64,000 bases of DNA from CBFGRV01 sp965651265 (GTDB lineage: Bacteria > Bacteroidota > Rhodothermia > Rhodothermales > VXPQ01), in assembly GCA_965651265.1 (NCBI GenBank), contig CBFGRV010000006.1, forward strand, positions 1-64,000, given 5' to 3'. The position numbers were made by a program, and so were the translations under genes. The notes under the pieces were generated by a model that worked only from the letters and a program-made list of their open reading frames with translations, was not told the origin of the DNA and searched no databases. Each line of letters starts with the position of its first letter. Position 1 is the first letter of the stretch. Positions 43,646 through 51,387 of this stretch are shown piece after piece.

Positions 43646-44302
43646 ATGGGGCTCATCGCGATTGGAGACGTTCACGGCTGCGCACGAACGCTGGAGGCGC
43701 TGATCGATCAGATCAACCCGTCGCAGGATGATCATCTGGTCTTCGTAGGCGATTACGTCGACCGCGGCCCGGACTCGAAAGGCGTCATTAATTTTCTCTT
43801 CAACCTCCGGGAGGACCACACCTGCACTTTCCTCCGGGGCAATCACGAGGCCCTCATGCTGGACTACCTCGATCGGGGGGAGTTCGAAATGTGGCGTGTG
43901 AATGGGGGGATTCCGACGCTGGAGAGCTATCGCGCCTCAAAGGACAAAATCGAGATTCCGGAGAGCCACGTCACCTTTCTGCGGCAGACGAAGCTCTTCT
44001 ATGATGCTCCCGAGTTCTTTTTCGTCCATGCCGGATTGCGGCCGGAGTTCAGCATCGACGAGAACCTGCAGCGCGGGGACGAGCGGGTTTTTCTGTGGGA
44101 GCGATCCCACCTTCACGCCCGGAAGTTCGCGTGGGAGAAACCTATCGTTTGCGGGCACACGCCGCATTCGGAGCCGATCAATCGCGACAAACTCATCATG
44201 ATCGACACGGGATGCGTTTACCACACGCACCCGATGCTGGGTCGGTTGACAGCGGTTCGGCTACCGGACCGAGAGTTCATCTCGGTTCACTATCGAGGAT
44301 GA
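43646..44302 (+). CDS. PPP-family metallophosphatase
   Basis: A 218-residue bacterial serine/threonine phosphatase-type enzyme with two metal ions. The three signature motifs are GDVHG (7-11), GDYVDRG (35-41) and GNHE (65-68), followed by His ligands in FVHAGLRPE and VCGHTPH. Length matches the PrpA/PrpB and diadenosine-tetraphosphatase-like group, so the substrate may be phosphoprotein or Ap4A; the sequence does not decide. It follows nusB and converges with an outer-membrane gene, separated only by a 15-bp GC palindrome. Confidence 0.88.
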   Translation: MGLIAIGDVHGCARTLEALIDQINPSQDDHLVFVGDYVDRGPDSKGVINFLFNLREDHTCTFLRGNHEALMLDYLDRGEFEMWRVNGGIPTLESYRASKDKIEIPESHVTFLRQTKLFYDAPEFFFVHAGLRPEFSIDENLQRGDERVFLWERSHLHARKFAWEKPIVCGHTPHSEPINRDKLIMIDTGCVYHTHPMLGRLTAVRLPDREFISVHYRG

Positions 44303-44317
44303 TGCGCGCGGCGCGCA
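44303..44317. repeat. GC-rich palindrome between convergent stop codons
   Basis: TGCGCGC-G-GCGCGCA fills the gap between the phosphatase stop and the stop of the opposite gene. It may act as a compact bidirectional transcription barrier, but has no U-tract. Confidence 0.35.
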
Positions 44318-44318
44318 C

Positions 44319-44858
44319 TCAGATCTGCAACCAGATTCCGGCCCGCAAGAAGGGTCGCTGGATACCCAGCTCGGCGAAGTAGAACCGGTTGCCCCCCAAC
44401 GTCGACGAGAACCGGAGAAAGGGCTCGAGGAACAGGCTGAACGGGTTTTCGGCGCGGCTCGATTCACCCACGGTGAAGAACAGGCTCGGGCCGAACCGGA
44501 GTCCCACGTCAAAGTCACGGTCGACGTTCTCGGGTGTACCGATTACGCGCATGATGCCGAGCACGCGAACGGCGGCGCCGATCCCGGCTGAGACCTGCAG
44601 CGTCCCCTGGCCGCCGGCGAATGACGGTGTCGCGTCGCCGTAGAGCACACCTTCGACCGTGTAGAGGGCGCGCGGCGACACGTACCCCAGCTCGACGCCG
44701 AGCCCGGGCACGAGCCCGGGACCGACGATGATGTGGGGTGCTCGGGCTAGCTGAGCGGCCGCCGGTACAACGCCAGGCCCGATCGCCATCAGCCCGAACA
44801 CGAAAAGCATGGTGGAACAAACAAACCCTCCTCTGATTAGCGGGCTGGTCTTTTTCAA
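44319..44858 (-). CDS. Small exported beta-barrel-like protein
   Basis: A 179-residue exported protein I do not recognise. A signal peptide runs to about residue 35 (cleavage near VPAAAQ). The remainder alternates hydrophobic and polar residues with many glycines (VGPGLVPGLGVELGYVS, LQVSAGIGAAVRVLG, DVGLRFGPSLFFTVGE, PFLRAGIWLQI), which suggests an outer-membrane barrel of about eight strands ending in a hydrophobic C-terminal strand. Its start is divergent from ychF. Function unknown. Confidence 0.6.
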   Translation of the reverse strand: MKKTSPLIRGGFVCSTMLFVFGLMAIGPGVVPAAAQLARAPHIIVGPGLVPGLGVELGYVSPRALYTVEGVLYGDATPSFAGGQGTLQVSAGIGAAVRVLGIMRVIGTPENVDRDFDVGLRFGPSLFFTVGESSRAENPFSLFLEPFLRFSSTLGGNRFYFAELGIQRPFLRAGIWLQI

Positions 44859-44912
44859 CGGTCGTCGCGGACGGCTGGATAGCGGGCTGTACTCACGTCT
44901 AATTTAGAGAAG

Positions 44913-46007
44913 ATGGCGCTTCGTTGCGGCATAGTCGGCCTTCCGAACGTCGGTAAGTCCACGCTCTTCAACGCGCTCAGCGACGCGGGCGCGGCATCGG
45001 AGAATTATCCCTTCTGCACCATCGAGCCGAACGTGGGCGTAGTGCCCGTTCCGGATGAGCGGCTGGCCGAGCTGGCGCGGCTATCGAGATCCGCGAAGGT
45101 GACGCCGACGGCCATCGAGTTCGTCGACATCGCGGGCCTCGTCGCCGGCGCCTCCCGCGGCGAAGGTCTCGGCAATCAATTCCTGGCGCACATCCGCGAG
45201 GTCGACGCCATCGTGCATGTCGTACGCTGCTTCGAGGACCCCAACATCGTGCACGTATCCGGCTCGGTCGATCCGCGGCGCGATATCGAGATCATCGAAA
45301 CCGAACTCCTGCTGAAAGACCTGGAGACCGTCGAACGGCGCATCGAGCGCACGGAGAAGCAGGCGAAGGGCGGCGACAAGAAGCTTCGCGAGGAGCTTGC
45401 CTTCTATGGGCGAGTGCGGGATCATCTGTCCGAGGGCAAGCCCGTCCGCGGCTTCAACGTACGCGACGAGGAGGCCGGATGGCTCGAATCGCTCTTCCTC
45501 CTGTCGGCCAAGCCCGTTCTCTACGCCGCGAACGTGGCCGAGGACGACCTCCCCGACGGCAACGAATACGTCGACGTCGTCCGGGAGATTGCGGCGGAAG
45601 AGGGTGCCGGCGTCGTTGTCTTTTGCGCCGAGCTGGAAGCGCAGCTGGCGGAGCTAGACCCCACCGAGAGGCAGGCCTTCCTGGATTCGGTAGGCTTGAA
45701 GGAGTCGGGGCTCGAGCGACTGGTCCATGCCGCCTACAGCCTGCTCGGGTTGATCACCTTCTTCACGACGGGCCCGAAGGAGACGCGGGCCTGGACGATC
45801 GAACGCGGTACGAAGGCGCCCGCGGCAGCCGGCAAGATCCACACGGACTTCGAGCGAGGCTTCATTCGCGCCGAGACGATCAAGTTCGCCGACTTCATCA
45901 AGCACGGCTCCGAATCGGCGGCCCGCGAAGCCGGCGTCATGCGAGCCGAAGGTAAAGACTACGTAGTCCAGGACGGCGACGTTATCCTCTTCCGCTTCAA
46001 CGTCTAA
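44913..46007 (+). CDS. ychF: Redox-responsive ATPase YchF
   Basis: An Obg-family P-loop protein that binds ATP rather than GTP and associates with ribosomes. The 364-residue product has the G1 loop GLPNVGKST (9-17), switch block NYPFCTIEPNVG, G3 DIAGLVAGASRGEGLGNQFL, the altered specificity motif NVAED that replaces NKxD, a coiled helical insert (ETVERRIERTEKQAKGG) and the C-terminal TGS domain (GPKETRAWTI through GKDYVVQDGDVILFRFNV). Length is exactly typical. It converges with an outer-membrane gene. Confidence 0.96.
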   Translation: MALRCGIVGLPNVGKSTLFNALSDAGAASENYPFCTIEPNVGVVPVPDERLAELARLSRSAKVTPTAIEFVDIAGLVAGASRGEGLGNQFLAHIREVDAIVHVVRCFEDPNIVHVSGSVDPRRDIEIIETELLLKDLETVERRIERTEKQAKGGDKKLREELAFYGRVRDHLSEGKPVRGFNVRDEEAGWLESLFLLSAKPVLYAANVAEDDLPDGNEYVDVVREIAAEEGAGVVVFCAELEAQLAELDPTERQAFLDSVGLKESGLERLVHAAYSLLGLITFFTTGPKETRAWTIERGTKAPAAAGKIHTDFERGFIRAETIKFADFIKHGSESAAREAGVMRAEGKDYVVQDGDVILFRFNV

Positions 46008-46027
46008 CCGGCAGCCAACCAGCAACC

Positions 46028-46747
46028 CTACAACAGCTTGCCAAACGTAAGGGTGATGGTTGGTGTGCCGAAGTTGCGCTGGGCGCCCTCGACCTGCGGC
46101 TCCATCAGTTGAATCCCCTGGAAGAAGTGGGTCAGCGAGTAGCCGATCCGGACGCCCTGGGTCACCCGTTTGCTGAGCCCAAAATGCGCCCCCAGCGCGA
46201 TGGTGCCGCCCACGCCCATCCGAAAGTCCCCCTTCGGCAGCGCACCGATCGAGTCGAACGTTTCCTCCTCGCTCGAATCGTAGCGTCCGTTTCCGTTGGT
46301 ATCCTCGAAATACGGGTACTCCCATCCGATCGTCGGGCCCGCCGTCACCTGCACGTACGGCCGAAAATTGTCTGCGATGGTTTCACGGAACAACCGGTGG
46401 ATGATGCCGGCCTGCACCGGCGCCATCAGGAGATAGTTCGCCTTGTAGGGGATGTAGCTGCTGCCAAATCGAAAGAACTTGCTCTCTCTTTCGTCCTTAC
46501 CCGAACCGAAGCTGATCTCCGTCATGAACGATGTGGAGCGCGTCAGCTCGCGGTGGTAATAGCCTCCGAGCCCGAATCCGCTATTCGTCAGCAGGATCTG
46601 GAATCCGATGCCGGACCCGTATTCATTGCGCCGCTCGGTCGGATCGGTCGGATGATCCTGTGCGCGCGAGGAGACTGAAGAGAACGAGACGAGCAGCAGG
46701 GCTGCGAGGGCAGTTCGCAGCGGGAGCGTGGATCGTTGATACAACAT
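46028..46747 (-). CDS. Outer membrane beta-barrel-like protein
   Basis: A 239-residue exported protein. A signal peptide (cleavage near SSRAQ, residue 29) is followed by strands rich in Gly and aromatics (GIGFQILLTNSGFGLGGYYH, TSFMTEISFGSG, VQVTAGPTIGWEYPYF) and a C-terminal strand ending in TITLTFGKLL. A loop near residues 145-160 contains a calcium-loop-like DTNGNGRYDSSEE. This size and pattern recur in Bacteroidota as hypothetical outer-membrane barrel proteins. Role unknown. It is divergent from the lipoprotein gene. Confidence 0.62.
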   Translation of the reverse strand: MLYQRSTLPLRTALAALLLVSFSSVSSRAQDHPTDPTERRNEYGSGIGFQILLTNSGFGLGGYYHRELTRSTSFMTEISFGSGKDERESKFFRFGSSYIPYKANYLLMAPVQAGIIHRLFRETIADNFRPYVQVTAGPTIGWEYPYFEDTNGNGRYDSSEEETFDSIGALPKGDFRMGVGGTIALGAHFGLSKRVTQGVRIGYSLTHFFQGIQLMEPQVEGAQRNFGTPTITLTFGKLL

Positions 46748-46857
46748 GATCGAGGCAGGGGCGGGATGTGGTCATCTCCCGAAAAACCCGTGCGACCGTT
46801 GAAAGTTCTTACGATATTCTTTGTCGCCATACTCACCATCCTATCCGAGGCGAGCCG

Positions 46858-47688
46858 ATGCGCCGCTGTATTTCACTCCTCAAGACAGGGCTCTGTGCTC
46901 TACTGCCGGCCGGCTGCATCCTCCTCCTGATGAGCTGCGGCGACTCGGAAATGGGCGGCGCCGTCGAGGTCCCGGAGATGGAGACGAAGGCCGACAGCGT
47001 GGCGATGCAGGTATTCGAGGCCTTCGGCGGCCCGGAAGCCTGGGCTTCGCTTCGATATCTCCGCTTCGACTTCGGTGGCGGAACGGAATCGACGCGCAAC
47101 ATCCGCGCGAGCCATCTCTGGGATCGCCACACAGGGGACTACCGCGTCGAGATGATGGGCGGCCAGGACACCGTCTACGTGGCGCTGTTCAACGTGAACA
47201 CCCGCGAGGGAGACGTCTATCTGAACGGAGAACCCGTCGAGGGGCCCCGCCGCGAAGAGTTGCTCGAGCAGGCCTACGTCCGCTTCATCAACGACACGTA
47301 CTGGCTCCTCATGCCGGTCAAGATGTTCGACCCCGGAGTCACTAGAACCTACGTGAGCGACTCCTCCTCGGCCGGCACGGAGGTCATCCAGCTCTCCTTT
47401 GCGGATGTCGGGCTCACGCCAGGGGATCGTTATTGGGTCTACGTGGATGCGGCGACGGGCCGCGTCGATCGCTGGGCCTTTCACCTTCAGAGTCATCCCC
47501 CCGATCACGTCCCGGTCCCCATCGAGTGGACGGCCTACAAGACGCTGCAAGTCCCCGCCGGAGAAATCCTCGTCGCCGAGCGTAAGGTCCGTGATGGCTT
47601 TGTGACCTACACGGACAATGTCGAGGCCCCAAGAGAGGTCGAAGACGGAGCCTTCACCGACCCAAATCCGATGCTCACCGGCTCCTAG
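46858..47688 (+). CDS. Predicted lipoprotein of unknown function
   Basis: A 276-residue exported protein. A lipoprotein signal ends at LLMSC with the lipidated Cys27. The body contains KADSVAMQVFEAFGGPEAWASLRYLRFDF, the start of a domain I have seen in Bacteroidota proteins of unknown role that resemble outer-membrane lipoprotein carriers, with later WVYVDAATGRVDRW strands. The start at 46858 was chosen because it gives the lipobox signal; an upstream GTG would bury it. The permease gene follows after only 3 nt, so an envelope role linked to lipoprotein or lipid transport is plausible. Confidence 0.68.
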   Translation: MRRCISLLKTGLCALLPAGCILLLMSCGDSEMGGAVEVPEMETKADSVAMQVFEAFGGPEAWASLRYLRFDFGGGTESTRNIRASHLWDRHTGDYRVEMMGGQDTVYVALFNVNTREGDVYLNGEPVEGPRREELLEQAYVRFINDTYWLLMPVKMFDPGVTRTYVSDSSSAGTEVIQLSFADVGLTPGDRYWVYVDAATGRVDRWAFHLQSHPPDHVPVPIEWTAYKTLQVPAGEILVAERKVRDGFVTYTDNVEAPREVEDGAFTDPNPMLTGS

Positions 47689-47691
47689 CTG

Positions 47692-48957
47692 TTGGATTTC
47701 CGCCTTCTGATTGCCCGGCGCTACCTCCTCGGGCGCCGGCAATTTACGCTCATTTCGTTCATCACCGGCATTTCGGTGGCCGGCGTGACCCTCGGCGTGG
47801 CGGCGCTGATCGTGGTTTTGTCCGTGATGAACGGGTTCTACGACTTCGTCCAGAACCTGCTCGTCTCTCTGGATCCCCACGTGCGCATCGTGAGCGCGGA
47901 AGAGGCGAGCATCGCCAATGCGGATTCACTCATCGAGGTGGCGCTCGCGCTCGATCACGTCGAGCATGCGTCCGCCTACGTCGAGGGCAAGGCCTTGATC
48001 ATGCCGGAGCGCGGCGCCGACGTGAACAAGGTCGTCATCGTTCGCGGCGTCGATCCCGAGGCATACGCCGGCGTCAGCGATGTAGTCGCGCGAACGGGCC
48101 TCGGAAGCTTTGCGCTCGACCGAAAGGAAGGGCGCCCGGGACTCGTCGCCGGGATGTCCCTCGCCCGCCGCATGGCTCTGGCGCCGCCCGGCCCCGGCGA
48201 GCCGGGAAGCCATGTCGCGCTGCTCTCCGCCCCTGCTCTCGAGCGGATGCTCGTCAGCGCTTTTGGCGGCATGCCCTACATGTGGTTCGAGGTGCGCGGG
48301 CTCTTCGAGCTGGATGCCGTTTACGACGAGAGCCACGTCTTCGTATCCATCGAGGAGGCGCAGCGGCTGTTTCGGATGGAACGCGGCGTGTCCGGCATCG
48401 AGCTGCGGCTGGATGACCTGAACCGGGCCGACGCCATCAAAGCCGACCTGGAAGCCCGCCTGCCCGCCGACCGGTACGAGGTCTTGACCTGGTACGACCT
48501 GCAGCGATCCCTCTACGACGTCATGCGGCTCGAAAAATGGGGCGCCACGGCGATCCTCACCCTCATCATATTGGTCGCCGCCTTCAACATCATCGGATCG
48601 CTCACGATGATCGTCATCGAGAAGCGCCGCGATGTGGGCGTGCTTCAGGCCATGGGAGCTTCCCGGCGGGATATCAGGAAGATATTCATGCTGGAGGGTG
48701 CTCTCGTTGGGGTCGTGGGTACGTCGCTGGGGTTGCTTCTGGGCCTGGGCCTCGCCCTCCTGCAGAAACACTACGCGCTCGTTCCGCTCGCCGGCGCCGA
48801 GTCCTTCATGATCGATGCCTATCCCGTCTCCATCCGGTGGCTGGATGTGGTGCTGGTCTCGGCGGTCGCGCTCACGCTCTGCACGCTCGCGGCCATCTAT
48901 CCGGCCGTTCGCGCATCGTCCATCGAGCCGGCTTCGGCGGTGAATGTGGAGGGGTGA
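47692..48957 (+). CDS. LolC/LolE-type ABC transporter permease
   Basis: A 421-residue inner-membrane protein. One N-terminal helix (about 20-45, ISFITGISVAGVTLGVAALIVVLSVMNGF), a large periplasmic domain (about 50-265) and three C-terminal helices (about 275-405) are the layout of lipoprotein-releasing permeases (FtsX/MacB fold). EKRRDVGVLQAMGASRRDIRKIF is the conserved coupling helix. It should extract lipoproteins from the inner membrane together with an ATPase, but no lolD is adjacent. Translation begins with TTG at 47692, 3 nt after the lipoprotein stop. A heptanucleotide repeat starts 6 nt after its stop codon. Confidence 0.85.
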   Translation: MDFRLLIARRYLLGRRQFTLISFITGISVAGVTLGVAALIVVLSVMNGFYDFVQNLLVSLDPHVRIVSAEEASIANADSLIEVALALDHVEHASAYVEGKALIMPERGADVNKVVIVRGVDPEAYAGVSDVVARTGLGSFALDRKEGRPGLVAGMSLARRMALAPPGPGEPGSHVALLSAPALERMLVSAFGGMPYMWFEVRGLFELDAVYDESHVFVSIEEAQRLFRMERGVSGIELRLDDLNRADAIKADLEARLPADRYEVLTWYDLQRSLYDVMRLEKWGATAILTLIILVAAFNIIGSLTMIVIEKRRDVGVLQAMGASRRDIRKIFMLEGALVGVVGTSLGLLLGLGLALLQKHYALVPLAGAESFMIDAYPVSIRWLDVVLVSAVALTLCTLAAIYPAVRASSIEPASAVNVEG

Positions 48958-48963
48958 GGGGAT

Positions 48964-49187
48964 GGGAGATGGGAGATGGGAGATAGGAGATGGGAGATAG
49001 GAGATGGGAGATAAGAGATAAGAGATAAGAGATAGGAGATAGGAGATAGGAGATAGGAGATGGGAGATAGGAGGGCGGAGGGCGGAGGGCGGAGGGCAGA
49101 GGTCAGAGGTCGGAGGGCAGAGGTCGGAGGGCAGAGGTCGGAGGTCGGAGGTCGGAGGTCAGAGGCCGGAGGTCGGAGGGCGGAGGT
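48964..49187. repeat. 32-copy heptanucleotide tandem repeat
   Basis: 224 nt made of 32 consecutive 7-mers in one phase. Copies 1-15 (48964-49068) are variants of GGGAGAT, AGGAGAT and AAGAGAT; copies 16-32 are variants of CGGAGGG, CGGAGGT and CAGAGGT. Positions 3-5 (GAG) do not vary at all, and the plus strand is almost entirely purine apart from one base per copy. It fills most of the space between the permease gene and the promoter of the phosphosulfolactate synthase gene. Confidence 0.95.
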
Positions 49188-49241
49188 CAGACCGCCGGGT
49201 CCGGGTTAAGGCGATCTCAACGAGCAACCAGTAACCGGTTC

Positions 49242-49272
49242 TTGGTCGAATGACCAATGATTTATATACTGC
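49242..49272 (+). promoter_or_regulatory. Predicted sigma-A promoter of the phosphosulfolactate synthase gene
   Basis: TTG at 49242-49244, exactly 20 nt, then TATACTGC at 49265-49272. The start codon is 39 nt further on. The heptanucleotide array ends 54 nt upstream. Confidence 0.45.
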
Positions 49273-49311
49273 ACGCGCCAATTTGGATGACGCCATCTTT
49301 CTGCGCCGCGG

Positions 49312-50112
49312 ATGATTCACAAACAGTTTCGTATGAACGGAATCCCTGAGCGTCCCGCGAAGCCGCGGGATTTCGGACTCACGTTGATGCTCGATAAGGG
49401 TTTGGCTCCGCGCCAGGTGGAGGACGTGCTGGACGTAGCGTCCGAGTACGTGGATCTCGTCAAGATGGGATGGGGAACGGCCGCCATCACGCCGAGCCTC
49501 GAGCGCAAGCTCGAGATCTACCGCAGCGCCGATGTGCCCGTCTATTTCGGCGGTACGCTCTTCGAGGCCTACTTCTTGCGCGATCAACTCGATGACTACA
49601 AGCGGCTCCTCTCCGCGCTGCGCGTCGAGCATGTCGAGATCTCCGACGGCACGCTGCTCATCCCCCACGACGAGAAGCTGCGCTGCATCGAGTCGTTCGG
49701 GCGAGAATTTACGGTGCTCAGCGAGGTCGGCTCGAAAGACAACGAGCGGATCATGCCTCCCTACCGATGGGTTCGCGCCATCGAGGCCGAGCTGGAAGCG
49801 GGTAGTTGGAAGGTCATCTGCGAGGCACGCGAAAGCGGCACGGCCGGGCTCTACCGGCCGAACGGCGAGGTGCGCTCCGGCCTGGTGGAGGAGATCGCCG
49901 ACCTCATCGATCAGAATCGCATCATCTTCGAGGCGCCCAAGAAGGCCCAGCAGGTCTGGTTCATCCAGCAGCTGGGCACGAACGTAAACCTCGGCAACAT
50001 CAGCCCCGAAGAAATCCTTCCGCTGGAAACACTGCGGCTGGGGCTGCGCTCGGACACCATGTTCGAATTCTTCTCGCATCCGAGCATTTTGACGATCCAT
50101 CACGAGGAGTAG
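49312..50112 (+). CDS. Phosphosulfolactate synthase (ComA family)
   Basis: Adds sulfite to phosphoenolpyruvate to form (2R)-phospho-3-sulfolactate. The 266-residue TIM barrel carries the ComA family blocks GLTLMLDKGLAPRQVEDVL (about 23-41), DLVKMGWGTA, VYFGGTLFEAYFL, VEISDGTL, EVGSKD and FEAPKKAQQVWFI. In methanogens this starts coenzyme M synthesis; in bacteria of this group the product more likely feeds sulfolactate or cysteate for sulfonolipids. No downstream sulfolactate gene is adjacent, so the pathway is inferred. MNGIPERP (49333) is a possible later start. Confidence 0.85.
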   Translation: MIHKQFRMNGIPERPAKPRDFGLTLMLDKGLAPRQVEDVLDVASEYVDLVKMGWGTAAITPSLERKLEIYRSADVPVYFGGTLFEAYFLRDQLDDYKRLLSALRVEHVEISDGTLLIPHDEKLRCIESFGREFTVLSEVGSKDNERIMPPYRWVRAIEAELEAGSWKVICEARESGTAGLYRPNGEVRSGLVEEIADLIDQNRIIFEAPKKAQQVWFIQQLGTNVNLGNISPEEILPLETLRLGLRSDTMFEFFSHPSILTIHHEE

Positions 50113-50246
50113 GCACCCTCGCCGTGGAGCGGCCTCCATCGTGAATTGAAGAAACAAATCATCTGAGGCCGTCTTTAAGCGTCCGGTCGCCGCAGCCTCC
50201 TGCCGGCACGCGGCCGGCTGTCCCCCACAACATCGACGAAAGAACT

Positions 50247-50483
50247 ATGTCACGGAAAGACGACCTCACGGGTCGGGGGCCGAGGACCGGCAACCACGTT
50301 TCGCACGCCAACAACAAGGCGAAGCGCCGGTTCAGCGTCAATCTCCAGAAGAAGCGTTTCTATATTCCCGAGCAGGATCGCTGGGTGACGCTGAAGGTCT
50401 CCACGAAGACCCTGAAGACTATCAATAAGAACGGAATCCAGGCGGTGATCGATGAGGCGAGGCGCCAGGGCGTGCGCGTCTGA
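50247..50483 (+). CDS. rpmB: 50S ribosomal protein L28
   Basis: A 78-residue basic protein of the large subunit. GRGPRTGNHVSHANNKAKRRF (9-29) followed by NLQKKRFYIPEQDRWVTLKVSTKTLKTI is the L28 core. Only the Met start and length vary between relatives. It has no zinc cysteines. rpmG follows 61 nt downstream. Confidence 0.96.
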   Translation: MSRKDDLTGRGPRTGNHVSHANNKAKRRFSVNLQKKRFYIPEQDRWVTLKVSTKTLKTINKNGIQAVIDEARRQGVRV

Positions 50484-50544
50484 CCACTCGTCCGTCTGAC
50501 GTCAAATTATCGCCGCCCGCCGCCACGAATCGCGGAATTGAGTC

Positions 50545-50715
50545 ATGGCTAAAGCAAAAGGAAACCGCATCCAGATCACGCTCGAGTGCACGGAGGCGCC
50601 CGGTACGTCACGCTACACGACGACGAAGAACCGCCGCAACACCACCGAGCGCGTCGAGCTCAAGAAATACAATCCGGTACTGCGCAAGCATACGATTCAC
50701 CGGGAGATCAAGTAA
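50545..50715 (+). CDS. rpmG: 50S ribosomal protein L33
   Basis: A 56-residue basic protein of the large subunit. It starts MAKAKGNRIQITLECTE and contains TSRYTTTKNRRNTTERVELKKYNP, the L33 core. Only one Cys is present, so it is the zinc-free type. The gene is too short for most size filters. The DUF4295 gene starts 2 nt after its stop, showing a shared transcript. Confidence 0.95.
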   Translation: MAKAKGNRIQITLECTEAPGTSRYTTTKNRRNTTERVELKKYNPVLRKHTIHREIK

Positions 50716-50717
50716 CG

Positions 50718-50894
50718 ATGGCAAAGAAGCAGACATTCGGCGACAAGGTCCGGAGACAGCGCGGCGCGGGCCGGCAGATGGCCAAGATCGTGTCCGCAGA
50801 GAAGAAGCCGAACGGCCAGTACCGCTTCAAGCAGAAGATGGTGCTCGCGGAGGATGTCGCCGCAGAGATCAAGGCGGCGAAAGAGGGGCTGTAG
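50718..50894 (+). CDS. DUF4295 family small basic protein
   Basis: A 58-residue lysine-rich protein starting MAKKQTFGDKVRR with the core AKIVSAEKKPNGQYRFKQKMV. As I know it, DUF4295 is restricted to Bacteroidota and sits behind rpmB and rpmG, as here. It is probably ribosome-associated, but no function is established. The short spacing after rpmG (2 nt) implies coupling. Its presence is good evidence for the phylum assignment. Confidence 0.9.
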   Translation: MAKKQTFGDKVRRQRGAGRQMAKIVSAEKKPNGQYRFKQKMVLAEDVAAEIKAAKEGL

Positions 50895-50906
50895 ACAGGC
50901 GTTATT

Positions 50907-50980
50907 CGGGGCGTGGCGCAGTCCGGTAGCGCATCTGCTTTGGGAGCAGAGGGTCGTCGGTTCAAATCCGGCCGCCCCGA
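50907..50980 (+). tRNA. tRNA-Pro (anticodon TGG)
   Basis: 74 nt. Acceptor arms CGGGGCG and CGCCCCG pair fully, discriminator A at 50980. Anticodon loop CTTTGGGAG reads TGG; the T-loop is GGTTCAAATCC. CCA is not encoded. It starts 12 nt after the DUF4295 stop. Confidence 0.97.
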
Positions 50981-51078
50981 CACGTAAGGGCCCGGGCACT
51001 GCGGCGACGGGCGATGAATGCGGCACGTTTCGGAGGGCCAGCCCGAATCCAGGCACACGGCTGCTCGATGTCCGCCAG

Positions 51079-51152
51079 GCGCCCGTAGCTCAACTGGATA
51101 GAGCAGCGGACTTCTAATCCGCAGGTTGCAGGTTCGAGTCCTGCCGGGCGCG
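51079..51152 (+). tRNA. tRNA-Arg (anticodon TCT)
   Basis: 74 nt. Acceptor arms GCGCCCG and CGGGCGC pair fully, discriminator G at 51152. Anticodon loop ACTTCTAAT reads TCT; the T-loop is GGTTCGAGTCC. CCA is not encoded. It lies 98 nt after tRNA-Pro. Confidence 0.97.
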
Positions 51153-51281
51153 CCCTCTTCCCTCCTGGCGCGCCCGCATCGATCCTTCTCTGCTCCGCGA
51201 CACTGCGAACTCCATCCTCTCTTGTCCCGGGTCTTCTGGCCGCGGTTCGGGCAATAGGCGAGCCCTCCCGCCGTTTATCAC

Positions 51282-51312
51282 TTGCCGCGGCATCCTCTCC
51301 GGGGTATATTCC
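51282..51312 (+). promoter_or_regulatory. Predicted sigma-A promoter of the membrane redox module
   Basis: TTG at 51282-51284, exactly 20 nt, then TATATTCC at 51305-51312. It would drive the four genes that begin at 51388. Confidence 0.45.
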
Positions 51313-51387
51313 AATCGGCTTGACGTGTTGGCGCCGCTTTTCTCAGCAGGCCGCGGCACGCTTCGTCGAACACCTCTCTGCCGACCG

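Noticed and set aside
48964..49187. CRISPR array
   Set aside because: The repeats are 7 nt and contiguous, with no spacers, and there are no cas genes.
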